Of a stretch of 38,696 nucleotides of DNA, positions 16,455-24,699 are shown in pieces (within the stretch, counting starts at the first letter, position 1; the number at the start of each line of letters is the position of its first letter). The notes under the pieces were generated by a model, which ran no database searches, was not told the DNA's origin, and saw only the letters and a program-made list of their open reading frames with translations. The stretch spans positions 1 through 38,696 of the forward strand of contig CARDBT010000039.1 in assembly GCA_948957135.1 (NCBI GenBank). Direction: 5' to 3'. The stretch comes from COE1 sp910588595 (lineage in GTDB: Bacteria > Bacillota > Clostridia > Lachnospirales > Lachnospiraceae). The translations under genes and the position numbers were made by a program.

Positions 16455-16875
16455 TTATTTTTATGTGTGTTCATTGATCGAATATATTGCACGCCAGACA
16501 AAAAATAAGCGAGGCGTTATTGCGAAAGCCCTGGGTAAGGAAGGGGTTCAAAAACAGTTATACGATGCGGAGGTGAATCATTGTCTCTCTTTTGAACAGG
16601 TAGGTGATGAGGTGATCGAGCAGTACAGGATTACAGATGGAGATTTTGATACGATCACGGATTGTAAATATGCTGTTCCCAGTTTTCTGGATATCGGAAA
16701 GTTGTACAGCATTTTGATCGAAAACTGTGCGGAGCCGGGAAAGGAAACGGATGAGTTATTGAAGATATTTTCTTCTTTTATCAGTGATAAAATATCGGAG
16801 TTTCAGACAGATCTTTATTATCAGAATCCCAGCTATCTGGAATGTTCTTATCGGTCAGGATATCTGCTTGACTGA
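16432..16875 (+). CDS. Hypothetical partner of the DUF3990 protein, possible antitoxin
   Basis: ATG 16432 lies 11 nt after AGGAG, giving 147 aa; an in-frame TTG at 16411 is less likely. The protein is helical and acidic (MTERERNDYFYVCSLIEYIARQTKNKRGVIAKALG, then VEVNH-like LYDAEVNHCLSFEQVGDEVIEQY), with no TM segment or catalytic motif. It overlaps the DUF3990 gene by 23 bp, so the two are translated together. Neutralisation of the first protein is a reasonable guess from this arrangement, but no known antitoxin family was recognised. Confidence 0.55.
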   Translation: MTERERNDYFYVCSLIEYIARQTKNKRGVIAKALGKEGVQKQLYDAEVNHCLSFEQVGDEVIEQYRITDGDFDTITDCKYAVPSFLDIGKLYSILIENCAEPGKETDELLKIFSSFISDKISEFQTDLYYQNPSYLECSYRSGYLLD

Positions 16876-16935
16876 GGGCGCAGCACGGCGTGCGAGTAGT
16901 GGAGAAGGTCATTCCCCTACTTGATTGTTTGCACC

Positions 16936-16964
16936 TTGACAAAATAAGTTCTATATAGTACTAT
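16936..16964 (+). promoter_or_regulatory. Promoter with MarR-type operator
   Basis: TTGACA (16936-16941), 17 bp, TACTAT (16959-16964). The perfect palindrome ATAGTACTAT (16955-16964) covers the -10 box, as expected for a self-repressing MarR protein. A short hairpin (AAAAGGA, GACG, TCCTTTT) with seven T residues follows at 16975-16993 and could attenuate transcription. Confidence 0.6.
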
Positions 16965-17053
16965 TAAGATTATGAAAAGGAGACGTCCTTTTTTTATGCT
17001 GTACAGTAAAACTGCCGCTTCTATCCTTGCGAAGCGGTGGAGCAGGGAAAGGT

Positions 17054-17542
17054 GTGATATCACTGGAAACACGAGCAGGTTTTTTGATTTCTCATATTAA
17101 ACAGGTTCAGGGGAGAGTTTTTGATCGGCTTTTGCAGACATGTGGTGTGGATGAATTTAATGGACCACAGGGGCATATTCTTTATGTGTTATGGAAAAAC
17201 GAGGGCATTCCTATTGTGGAACTTGCCCAAAAGACGGGACTGGCAAAAAATACACTTACTGCAATGCTTTGCAGAATGGAAGAAAATGGCTTAATCTGTC
17301 GGGAAATTTCAGCTTCTGACCGGCGCCAAAGCATCATTAGCCTGACACCCCAAGCCCGTGCACTGGAGAAACGCTACAATCAAGTCTCTCAGCAAATGAA
17401 CAGCTTGTTTTTTAAGGATTTTGAAAAGGCAGAAATCAGGGAGTTAGAACAGTATCTTGACCGCATTGTTTCCAACCTGGAGCGAGCGGAACAAGCATTA
17501 AAAAAGGGAAAGGATGTACATGATGGCAAAGGTAAAAACTAA
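17054..17542 (+). CDS. MarR-family transcriptional regulator
   Basis: The start is taken as GTG 17054 (VISLETRAGFLI), giving 162 aa; an upstream start at 17027 has no better site. The protein has the MarR winged-helix core: GPQGHILYVLWKNEGIPIVELAQKTGLAKNTLTAMLCRMEENGLICREISASDRRQSIISLTPQA, flanked by dimerisation helices. Members sense small molecules or oxidants and repress adjacent genes. It overlaps a flavin-reductase-like gene, which it probably controls through the palindrome at 16955-16964. Confidence 0.9.
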   Translation: MISLETRAGFLISHIKQVQGRVFDRLLQTCGVDEFNGPQGHILYVLWKNEGIPIVELAQKTGLAKNTLTAMLCRMEENGLICREISASDRRQSIISLTPQARALEKRYNQVSQQMNSLFFKDFEKAEIRELEQYLDRIVSNLERAEQALKKGKDVHDGKGKN

Positions 17543-18119
17543 GATTGGTAATGATTACTGTCCGCAGGCGTTATTTCTATATGGCACAAAACAGGAAGAT
17601 GGGCAGCCCCATTTTGGTCTTTTCTGTTGGTTTGGATATTATCGTTCTTCAGAGGGACTCGGGGTAATGGCTTGTATAGGTGAGGAAAAACAGACCAAGG
17701 ATTTGATACGCAAAAATGGTGTATTTTCAGCGAACCTCGTGTCTGAACAGCTGCTGCCTTTGGCAGATTATTATGGTTGTATCTGCGGCTGGACCACACC
17801 GGATAAGATGAAGAGACTGCCTGCTGTAGAGTGGGGACAAGTGTTGGATGTGCCAACCATTGCAGAAAGCCCTGTCAGTTTTGAACTGGAAGTGAAAAAA
17901 GAAATCCCTATGGGAGATGGATCAGATATTTTTCTCTGTTTAATCCGCAATGTAACCCAGGATGAACAACTGCTGGACACAACGATTCCCTTTATAGAAA
18001 GATTGATGCAGGCTGCTCCGGTATTAGCCCCGGGCGACGAAGCCTATTCTTCCATTGATGGAAGATATCTCGGAAAATGGGGAGAACCTATGAAAAATAT
18101 GGCTGACATCAAAGAATAG
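17523..18119 (+). CDS. Flavin reductase-like FMN-binding protein
   Basis: ATG 17523 is preferred (MAKVKTKIGNDYCPQALFLYG), although in-frame ATGs at 17514 and 17520 exist; length is about 198 aa. The pattern of strands (LGVMACIGEEKQTKDLIRKNGVFSANLVSEQLLPLADYYG) and the later ESPVSFELEVKKEIPMGDGSDIFLCLIRNV match flavin-reductase-like split-barrel proteins, which bind FMN. The substrate is unknown. Overlap with the MarR gene by about 20 bp indicates one transcript. The likely job is redox handling of a compound sensed by the MarR protein. Confidence 0.8.
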   Translation: MAKVKTKIGNDYCPQALFLYGTKQEDGQPHFGLFCWFGYYRSSEGLGVMACIGEEKQTKDLIRKNGVFSANLVSEQLLPLADYYGCICGWTTPDKMKRLPAVEWGQVLDVPTIAESPVSFELEVKKEIPMGDGSDIFLCLIRNVTQDEQLLDTTIPFIERLMQAAPVLAPGDEAYSSIDGRYLGKWGEPMKNMADIKE

Positions 18120-18172
18120 CTGCATAATACAAACGCATTCCGGAAGAACAGACTACAAAGGTCTTGGACTAA

Positions 18173-18205
18173 TTTAATCCCCCCCGAATTGGGGGGATTA
18201 AAATT
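18173..18205 (+). terminator. Strong hairpin after the MarR/flavin-reductase operon
   Basis: TTTAATCCCCCC and GGGGGGATTAAA form a 12-bp perfect stem around a short GAATT loop. The flanking A/T runs could make it work in both directions. Confidence 0.7.
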
Positions 18206-18250
18206 ACCACCTACAGATTGAAGCCAAGAATGTTGCGAAAGGAGAAGTAT

Positions 18251-19132
18251 ATGAATTTGTTAAAACATGGCGATATCATTGGGATAATATCACCTAGTTG
18301 GGTAGCAAATAAAAATGATTATGAAAAGTACGCAAAAGGCATTGAAAAATTGGGATTTCGCGTCAAATTCGGCAAAAATATTTATAAAGACACTTATAAA
18401 TATACTGCAAGTGTAACAGAGCGTGTTGATGATCTGAACGAGATGATATATGACGAGAATGTAAGGTTGGTATTCTTTGGTGGGGGGTATGGAAGTGTAG
18501 ATTTACTTCCGTATATTGATTATAATAGAATAAAAGAAACGCCGAAGCTTTTTTTGAGTTATAGTGATGGAACATCTATACTGAATGCTATATATGCTAA
18601 CACCGGCATAACGACATACTATGGGCAGACTCCGGGATTATTTGACAATATCAACGAATACGACAGAAAACAATTTGTCTCGCATTTGATCGATGGAGCG
18701 GTAACAGATCATATCAGTAATAGTGATTGGCATACTATAACAGGGGGATGTTGCAAAGGAAGCCTTGTTGGCGGATATTTACTTAATTTTGTTCTGACTC
18801 TGGGAAACAGATTCTTTCCGTATCAAACAGACAGGAATTATATATTATTTATTGAAGAATTGGATCAATTTCAATCCGTTCAGGATGTCAGCATGTTCTT
18901 AACTTGTATTGGGCAAAGCCGGTTGATGGAACAAGTAACAGGTTTGTTGTTTGGACACTATTCAGATGATATTTCGCCACTGTTGTTTGAAGTGCTGGAG
19001 CGGTTTGGTAAAAAATATAACATTCCTGTGGCTTATTGTGACGATTTTGGTCATGGCTCCAATCATGCTATTTTTCCTATTGGCAGAGGGGCGGTTTTAG
19101 ACACAAAAAATAAAACACTATTATTTCAATAG
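18251..19132 (+). CDS. S66 LD-carboxypeptidase/MccF-like peptidase
   Basis: ATG 18251 follows AAAGGAGAAG and gives 293 aa. The fold markers are GDIIGIISPS at the N-terminus, VFFGGGYGSVDLLPYIDY, the nucleophile Ser in SYSDGT (about 104), the catalytic Glu in IEELDQF (about 202) and His in GHGSNHAIFPIGRGA (about 268). S66 enzymes include LD-carboxypeptidases of murein recycling and MccF, which hydrolyses microcin C7-like peptide-nucleotides. The sequence has no signal peptide and looks closer to the MccF branch, so a self-protection or detoxification role is possible. The gene is AT-rich and stands alone. Confidence 0.85.
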   Translation: MNLLKHGDIIGIISPSWVANKNDYEKYAKGIEKLGFRVKFGKNIYKDTYKYTASVTERVDDLNEMIYDENVRLVFFGGGYGSVDLLPYIDYNRIKETPKLFLSYSDGTSILNAIYANTGITTYYGQTPGLFDNINEYDRKQFVSHLIDGAVTDHISNSDWHTITGGCCKGSLVGGYLLNFVLTLGNRFFPYQTDRNYILFIEELDQFQSVQDVSMFLTCIGQSRLMEQVTGLLFGHYSDDISPLLFEVLERFGKKYNIPVAYCDDFGHGSNHAIFPIGRGAVLDTKNKTLLFQ

Positions 19133-19302
19133 AGCATAAGTTGTATGCGAATAGAATGTTTGCCCAATTTTTCCTCAGTTATAAGTCTAAGGGCAGACAC
19201 ATTTGCTATAAATTTAGCATTTTCAGGGGGGTGCAAGCTTTTTGCAGATAAGCGCTTAAACTCCCTTTGCGTTTCTCGTTTCGTTATTTAGAGTGTAGTA
19301 TT

Positions 19303-19379
19303 TATGTGTAATGTCTATGTGCAATGTCTATGTGTAGTGTATACGTATAGTGCTATGCGTAATATATATGCGTAGTATC
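19303..19379. repeat. Six degenerate 13-bp tandem repeats
   Basis: Units such as TATGTGTAATGTC, TATGTGCAATGTC, TATGTGTAGTGTA and TATGCGTAGTATC run head to tail (one unit is 12 bp) and end at the stop codon of the minus-strand radical SAM gene. The function is unknown. The rest of 19133-19302 shows no gene. Confidence 0.75.
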
Positions 19380-21247
19380 TATAAGGAAATGAGATAATAA
19401 GCCGCGTCATGTGTCAGTGCGCTGCGGTTCTTGTAGTCAAACAGGATATAGGCGGGACTTTCCAGCGGGGCGTGGTCAGCGGGGCATGTCTCCCATACCG
19501 GGTAGGTGAACCGTTCAATGTGCGTCATGCGCAGAAGCTGCGCGGAGGTGCAGCCGTCATAGCCTTTTAGATAGCGGTGTGTCAGTTCTTCGTGTTCGAA
19601 AAACTGGCGCACTTTTTTCTTTTCGGCATCATTTTTCTCCATGACATTTTCCGGTGAGAAGTCGGGGCGGCTTTTTAAGTTCTCGCGCAGATACAGGTCG
19701 AAGGTCAAAAGCTCGACAAAAAGAGCACGTTTGTCTGCCGCTGCGGTGCACGCGAAATCTAAGAGCACCTGATAGCGGTAGATCCGCGAGGGCGTGCTGG
19801 TCATATAGCCGTTCGTGCGGTAATAATCTGCGAGCGCCTCGTACATGTGAAAGGGCGAGGCAAACTGTCGGATCAGAGCGGGAAGCGTGCGGGTAAACTG
19901 ATCGGAATTAAAATATAGTTCAACCATTTCCTCGACGCCCTTCAATTTCAGCACGTCGTCAAAGCTGAGCCATCGGGTATACAGCACTTCGTAAGGGGGG
20001 CGGGAGCCGTAGACAATGCCGTATCTGTCGGCGCACAGTTCCATCGGGGATCCTTTTAATACCTTGAGAAACCCTAACTGCAGCTGGTCCGGTGCCAGCG
20101 CGTACACATCGTTAAACGAGCGGGCGAAGCTGTCATAGTCTTCATAGGGAAGCCCTGCGATCAGGTCGAGGTGCTGGTGGATGTTCCGGAAACTGTGGAT
20201 CGCCGTCACGATCCTGCAGAGCGCGTCGATATCCATATGGCGGTTGATCGCCCGCAGTGTGGCAGCATTGGTGGACTGCACACCGATTTCTAACTGGATC
20301 AAGCCAGGGCGCATACCGCGCATGACCGCAAGCTGCCTGTCAGTCAGCAGGTCGGCTGCGATCTCAAAGTGAAAATTTGTGACACCATTGTCATATTTTT
20401 TCAGATATTTCCATATGGAGAGGGCATGATCTTCATTGCAGTTAAACGTGCGGTCGATGAACTTTACCTGCGGCACTTTGTGGTCAAGAAAGTACTGCAG
20501 CTCTGACTGGACTGTGCTGATGTCGCGCAGGCGGACTTTCTTGTCGATGGATGAGAGGCAGTAGGCGCACTGAAACGGGCAGCCGCGCTGGGACTCATAG
20601 TAGATGATGCGGTTTTTAAAAGTGACAAGCGTGTCATATTTGGAGCCGCTGACGGAAATATCGGCATGGATCTGTCCGAAGCTGTCAGATGGATCTGCTG
20701 CTTTGCGGGTAGAAAGCGCGGGATCATACAAAAAAGGAAGCCTGTCTATATCCACAAGCGCGCGTTCTCCTGTAAATCCCTCCTTGCAGACGATGCCCTT
20801 GATCTCCGGCAGTGTTGTCGTGTGTTCCCAGTAATATTTCAACAGTTCCAGAAAAGTCTCCTCGCCCTCGCCGATCATGATTCCTGCAAGCTGCGGGAAG
20901 GTCTGTATCAGATCCTGCGCGTGATAAGAAACCTCCGGTCCGCCAAGCCAGAGCGCGGTGTCGGGCAGCAGTTTGGGCAGCTCCGAGAGCAGATCCTGTA
21001 CGATATTCCAATTCCAGATATAGCAGGAAAAGGCGGCAGCCTGCGGTCTTTTCTGATATATGTCTGCGAGGATGGCGCCTTGCGGCTGATTGATCGTGTA
21101 CTCCGCGATCTCGAGCGCACAGCCGCCGGGGCGGTCGGGGTAGTACTTGTCCGCGTAGGCTTTGAGGCTGTAGATGGCTGGATTGGAGTGGATATATTTG
21201 GCGTTGATCCCGATCAGCAGGATGCTGTTGTCTGAGGTTTGATTCAT
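19379..21247 (-). CDS. B12-binding-domain radical SAM protein (DUF4080 type)
   Basis: This 622-aa protein has an N-terminal cobalamin-binding-like Rossmann domain (ILLIGINAKYIHSNPAIYSLK; WLGGPEVSY; MIGEGEETFLELL). A radical SAM core follows with the cluster motif CPFQCAYC (about 222-229) and downstream FKFID-like KFIDRTFNC, FHFEIAADLL and IQLEIGVQS. A C-terminal DUF4080-type domain of about 200 residues ends the protein. It should bind a [4Fe-4S] cluster and SAM, and possibly B12. The reaction is unknown for this family. The gene is monocistronic on the minus strand, with a 13-bp repeat array abutting its stop. The first residues fit family starts. Confidence 0.87.
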   Translation of the reverse strand: MNQTSDNSILLIGINAKYIHSNPAIYSLKAYADKYYPDRPGGCALEIAEYTINQPQGAILADIYQKRPQAAAFSCYIWNWNIVQDLLSELPKLLPDTALWLGGPEVSYHAQDLIQTFPQLAGIMIGEGEETFLELLKYYWEHTTTLPEIKGIVCKEGFTGERALVDIDRLPFLYDPALSTRKAADPSDSFGQIHADISVSGSKYDTLVTFKNRIIYYESQRGCPFQCAYCLSSIDKKVRLRDISTVQSELQYFLDHKVPQVKFIDRTFNCNEDHALSIWKYLKKYDNGVTNFHFEIAADLLTDRQLAVMRGMRPGLIQLEIGVQSTNAATLRAINRHMDIDALCRIVTAIHSFRNIHQHLDLIAGLPYEDYDSFARSFNDVYALAPDQLQLGFLKVLKGSPMELCADRYGIVYGSRPPYEVLYTRWLSFDDVLKLKGVEEMVELYFNSDQFTRTLPALIRQFASPFHMYEALADYYRTNGYMTSTPSRIYRYQVLLDFACTAAADKRALFVELLTFDLYLRENLKSRPDFSPENVMEKNDAEKKKVRQFFEHEELTHRYLKGYDGCTSAQLLRMTHIERFTYPVWETCPADHAPLESPAYILFDYKNRSALTHDAAYYLISL

Positions 21248-21339
21248 GGCTGTTGACTCCTGTGGGAAGTATTTCCCTTTTGATGATATGCGGTCTTATC
21301 TTGGTGGGCAGCGCAAGCCGTTCTGTCAATTTTGCTGCA

Positions 21340-21897
21340 TTACGATCCAATACTGATTTCTGCAAAGTCAATCTCAAAATCTTCATAGATTCCGGCTTTT
21401 ACCTTATCCGAAAAAGAATATTCTTCGAATGTATCCTGTTCAAAATTGTAAACCAGTATCAGTTGTTTCAGCGGATCAACGATCCAATATTCTTTTACCC
21501 CTGCTGTGCCATACTTTAATAATTTCTTATTGTAATCCATTGGACGGCTGGAAGGCGAAACAATCTCAATGATCCAATCGGGTGCGCCCTTACACCCTTC
21601 GTCTGTAAGCTTGTTTCTGTCGCAGATTACAGATATGTCCGGCTCTACATAAATATCATTATTTGCATTCAGAAATACTGCAAATGGAGCGGGGTACACT
21701 TTGCAATCACCTTTTTTATTTTTGATATAATCTTTGATCAAATAGGTAAAGTCTGTTACCAATTCCTGATGAATCCTGTCAGGGGCTGCCATCCTATACA
21801 ATACACCGTCAATCAGTTCTGCCCTTTGACCCTCCGGCAAATTATAGATATCCTGGATGGTACAACAGTTTGACGGTTCTGCTACTGCTGCATTCAT
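21340..21897 (-). CDS. Uma2-family (DUF820) putative endonuclease
   Basis: The 185-aa protein shows the Uma2/DUF820 order: AELIDGVLYRMAAPDRIHQELVTDF, then YPAPFAVFL, YVEPDISVICD, then PDWIIEIVSPSSRPMDYNKKLLKYGTAGVKEYWIVDP. The PD, ExVS and K positions form a PD-(D/E)XK nuclease-like site. Proteins of this family are widespread, and their cellular role is unclear. The start follows GGAAGG on the minus strand, behind a good promoter at 21922-21950. The gene is AT-richer than the radical SAM gene next to it. Confidence 0.88.
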   Translation of the reverse strand: MNAAVAEPSNCCTIQDIYNLPEGQRAELIDGVLYRMAAPDRIHQELVTDFTYLIKDYIKNKKGDCKVYPAPFAVFLNANNDIYVEPDISVICDRNKLTDEGCKGAPDWIIEIVSPSSRPMDYNKKLLKYGTAGVKEYWIVDPLKQLILVYNFEQDTFEEYSFSDKVKAGIYEDFEIDFAEISIGS

Positions 21898-22205
21898 TTG
21901 ATCACCTTCCTTTTCTCTATAATTATATAGTGTATTGATGTATGGTGCAAGTAATTTTCTCCTTGCGTTTCTGCACTTTTACTTTAGCATTTTGTGTGCA
22001 GATGGGTTGCTGTTTACGCCTTCATTACATAAAATTGTGTCAGAATTAGTTGGCGTGAACAGTAACGAAGGATTAAGAAGAAAAAATACGCAAACGGGTA
22101 GAAGCATGCGTGTATATGTGGTAAGATAATACTACCTGAATCATTACCCGGTTCTCAAAAGATTGTGTTATCCGACAAACGGAGCCGTCAAAGGCGGCAT
22201 GGGGG
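21898..22205. promoter_or_regulatory. Intergenic region with the Uma2 promoter
   Basis: On the minus strand, TTGCAC (21950-21945), a 17-bp spacer and TATAAT (21927-21922) precede the Uma2 gene. In the remaining stretch to 22205 no convincing gene, RNA or repeat was seen. Confidence 0.6.
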
Positions 22206-22332
22206 ATTAAAATCAAAAAGAATAGCATTTTATGGGCGGCGGTTTCGATGGCAGTCATGCTGGCATTGCCGTGGCTTGCGGTTACTTTTGTAAATGGCGA
22301 TGCAGGAATGGCGGTATGCTTTCTTTTATTTT

Positions 22333-23017
22333 CTCTTTTCGGAATTGTGTATCCAATGAAAATGGGGAAAGCCATATGCATTGCGGGTGACGGGCAAATA
22401 TTTTTCTATAAATATATAAATCATATTATTTTGAGGTGATAAAGTGGATAAGGGACGTATTATTTTTTTGAACGGAGTAACGAGCGCAGGGAAAACATCG
22501 ATAGTCGAAGCCCTTCAGGAGCGTGATGACATATTCTTTTACGTTGTTGCCAATGATTTATTTCAGGAGATGATCGGGGATAAATATTTGCGTGAAAACT
22601 ATTGGAAATATCTTAGCGAAGTGATCATTATGATGTACCATACTGCGAAGCTCTATTCAGATATGGGAAAAAATATTCTTATTGACGGTATACTGGTTGA
22701 AAGAGAAGAAATAACGCCTCATTATCTGCGGTTGCTGGAAATACTGAAAAATAATCCACTGGATTTGGTTGAAGTATATTGTCCGCTGGATGTATGCAGA
22801 AAAAGAAATATCGTGCGTGGAGACAGATACGAAAATCAATCCGATGAACAACATAAATTGATGGCAAAAAATATAGAATATACGTTGCGGGTAGATACAA
22901 GTTTGTTCAGTGCAGATGAATGTGCGGAAATAATTGTTAAGAAATTGTTTTAACCCATAAATTAAATATGCATTATGTTTCAAATTTTATGCAGTAGAAC
23001 ACTTTGCCGAAAAGGGA
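22333..23017 (+). mobile_element. 685-bp non-autonomous element carrying a kinase gene
   Basis: The direct repeat TTTATTTT flanks both sides (22325-22332 and 23018-23025). The ends are imperfect inverted repeats sharing CTCTTTTCGG-AATTGTGT on the left and CCCTTTTCGG-CAAAGTGT read inward from the right. Precise removal restores the membrane-protein frame. No transposase is encoded; the only gene is the phosphotransferase-like gene. It resembles a MITE that has captured cargo and would need a transposase supplied in trans. Confidence 0.7.
22444..22953 (+). CDS. Chloramphenicol phosphotransferase-like P-loop kinase
   Basis: The 169-aa protein starts at GTG 22444 after GAGGTGAT. It has a Walker A GVTSAGKTS (residues 11-19) after the strand GRIIFLN, as in chloramphenicol 3-O-phosphotransferase-like kinases. 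Further features are a lid-like region and DVCRKRNIVRGDRYENQ, where basic residues would contact phosphate. Members phosphorylate a small-molecule hydroxyl using ATP. Actual chloramphenicol resistance is not implied, since many relatives have unknown substrates. It is the sole gene inside the 685-bp insertion, has low GC content, and is therefore probably transferred cargo. Confidence 0.75.
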   Translation: MDKGRIIFLNGVTSAGKTSIVEALQERDDIFFYVVANDLFQEMIGDKYLRENYWKYLSEVIIMMYHTAKLYSDMGKNILIDGILVEREEITPHYLRLLEILKNNPLDLVEVYCPLDVCRKRNIVRGDRYENQSDEQHKLMAKNIEYTLRVDTSLFSADECAEIIVKKLF

Positions 23018-23247
23018 TTTATTTTTTGCAGTCAATCCACTATACTCCGTGATAATCGGAGCATTTGCGGGAAAGGACATCCGGCATTTATCCTGTATGC
23101 GGCGGTCTATCTTGTTTTGGGTCAGAATTACAAACACCTATGAGAAATAGAGGTAGTGCGGCATTGAAGGGGAGGCGTTTTTCGAAGTGTCAGCATGAAA
23201 CAGGATCAGAAGGATGTGTAAAAAGAGATCGAAAGGGGCATAGAGAA

Positions 23248-24321
23248 ATGTCAGGGAAAAAGAAAGAAGAGAATCAGCAGGAAATGAAAACGTATATCAA
23301 GGGTGCCGGAGGGAGCATTGTCAGCAAATCGATCCTGAGCGGCAAGTCGAGATTAAAGTGGTTGTTCCGCGAGGAGTGTGAGCATGGGAATGGCTGGGTG
23401 GCTTTTGGGCATACGGACACACAGGAATATGTCGACAATGCCGAAAACATGTCAGTCGTTGACTTCAACACGCTCGCGAACATTGAGCCTGCGGTCGTGA
23501 ATGTCTTTTTTATGCCGGTGGGCAGTGACCTGGAGTTCTGTGATGATAAGACAGGAAAATATTTTGTGGATACAAAGACTGGGAAGGAGATCCGGGAGCC
23601 TGTGAAGCACCCGGCTCAGATCGCATTTGAGAAGAATCTGAAATTCTTGAATCAGGAGAGTTACCCGTTAGACTTTTTTGAGATGTTGTTCACGGAAAGC
23701 GACAGGCTGAGTATGGTCCAGGCAGGGGAAGTCGATTTTCCCACTGGCGAGGTCGTGCTCGCGGATCCGCTGTCTTATCTGGGAACCAGGTACGAGACTG
23801 TTCTGGGGAGGCGGATCCCGGCTGGGCGCTATCCGGTGGAATTGTCGGTGTGCCGTTCCCGGGTCGCAGGTATGCGGGTAGCCGCGGCGAAGCTGCAGAT
23901 CAGCGGCAGACAGGCGGTGCGCTATGAGATCGCCATGGCAAAGGGGAATGAGAGGGAGGACTTTGGCAAACCCAATGTATGGACATTTTTTGGTGTAGAT
24001 GCCGGTCTTGCCTGTTTTGCGGATGTGAGAACATCAAAGGACTTTGGGCTGTTCATAGAAAAGTGGGAGAGGGAAAACCCCGGAAAAAACAAGTATGTGG
24101 ATTATTTCGGACCGCTTTTCCGCAAAAGCTATGAGGCAAATCCCGATCTGCAGAGCCAGGAGGGAAATTTTCTAAAGTGGCAGCTGCCGGAAACCGGACA
24201 GCGGATCGTCCTGTTTTCCAGCGGTATGGGGGACGGTATTTTCAGCGGTTACTGGGGACTGGACGAGGCTGGGGAGATCGTCAGTCTGGTGGTGCCCTTT
24301 ATGAATCCGGCGTATTTTTAG
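23248..24321 (+). CDS. DUF2185-DUF4241 two-domain protein
   Basis: The start is set at ATG 23248 (MSGKKKEENQQEMK) after GAAAGGGG, giving 357 aa. The first domain (about 15-105: GGSIVSKSILSGKSRLKWLFREE, GWVAFGHTDTQEYV, FNTLANIEPAVV) matches DUF2185/Imm33-type immunity proteins. The second (about 150-357: VDFPTGEVVLADPLSYL, RIPAGRYPVELSVCR, NVWTFFGVDAGLACFAD, MGDGIFSGYWGLDE) matches DUF4241. Imm33-like proteins are found beside polymorphic toxins as immunity factors. No toxin is nearby, so this may be an orphan immunity gene. There is no signal peptide. Confidence 0.75.
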   Translation: MSGKKKEENQQEMKTYIKGAGGSIVSKSILSGKSRLKWLFREECEHGNGWVAFGHTDTQEYVDNAENMSVVDFNTLANIEPAVVNVFFMPVGSDLEFCDDKTGKYFVDTKTGKEIREPVKHPAQIAFEKNLKFLNQESYPLDFFEMLFTESDRLSMVQAGEVDFPTGEVVLADPLSYLGTRYETVLGRRIPAGRYPVELSVCRSRVAGMRVAAAKLQISGRQAVRYEIAMAKGNEREDFGKPNVWTFFGVDAGLACFADVRTSKDFGLFIEKWERENPGKNKYVDYFGPLFRKSYEANPDLQSQEGNFLKWQLPETGQRIVLFSSGMGDGIFSGYWGLDEAGEIVSLVVPFMNPAYF

Positions 24322-24344
24322 GGGATCGGAAAGCATCTCTGGTG

Positions 24345-24621
24345 AGGACTGCAGTGCGACAGCGGATGGGTGATCCGGTCCAACCAGGAATCCGGTCCTG
24401 GCTGCTGCGATATCCTGCTGATGGTGCCGGGGGACAGGATCGGCTGCGCCATCGAGCTCAAATACGCCGAGGACGGCGCCTTTGACGCCGCGTGCGACGA
24501 GGCGTTCAGGCAGATCGACGAGAAAAAATACATCGATTATTTACAGCAGGAATGCATGGAGACGATCTACACTTACGCGGTGGTCTGCTACAAAAAAAGC
24601 TGTAAGGTAGTCTGCAGATAA
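24345..24621 (+). pseudogene. 3' remnant of an AAA-ATPase/PD-(D/E)XK nuclease gene
   Basis: The frame reads VIRSNQESGPGCCDILLMVP, then IGCAIELKYAEDGAFDAACDEAFRQIDEKKYIDYL and CYKKSCKVVCR. The D and E-x-K positions match the C-terminal PD-(D/E)XK nuclease part found in DUF1703-type AAA-ATPase proteins of gut bacteria. A stop precedes it in frame near 24342, and the roughly 400-residue ATPase portion is absent. It is a truncated leftover, or at most an 83-aa protein from GTG 24370. Confidence 0.65.
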
Positions 24622-24699
24622 TGCGTCTGCAGTCTGCATAGAGCAGCGTGTTTCAATATAAAATAAAAAGATCTGATGTTGGGAGATGGAGTGTGGAAC

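Larger units (their letters stand above)
22206..23143 (+). pseudogene. Small membrane protein gene, split and decayed
   Basis: The left part reads KIKKNSILWAAVSM, MLALPWLAVTFVNGDAGMAVCFLLF up to 22332, from an ATT codon where a start is expected. The right part resumes at 23026 as FAVNPLYSVIIGAFAGKDIRH. Joining the parts with one 8-bp target copy gives an unbroken VCFLLFFAVNPLYSVI. After RHL the frame shifts: another frame encodes FILYAAVYLVLG and stops at 23141-23143, suggesting an internal deletion. The product would have been a small multi-helix membrane protein. With the lost start, the insertion and the frameshift, it is clearly defunct. Confidence 0.65.
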
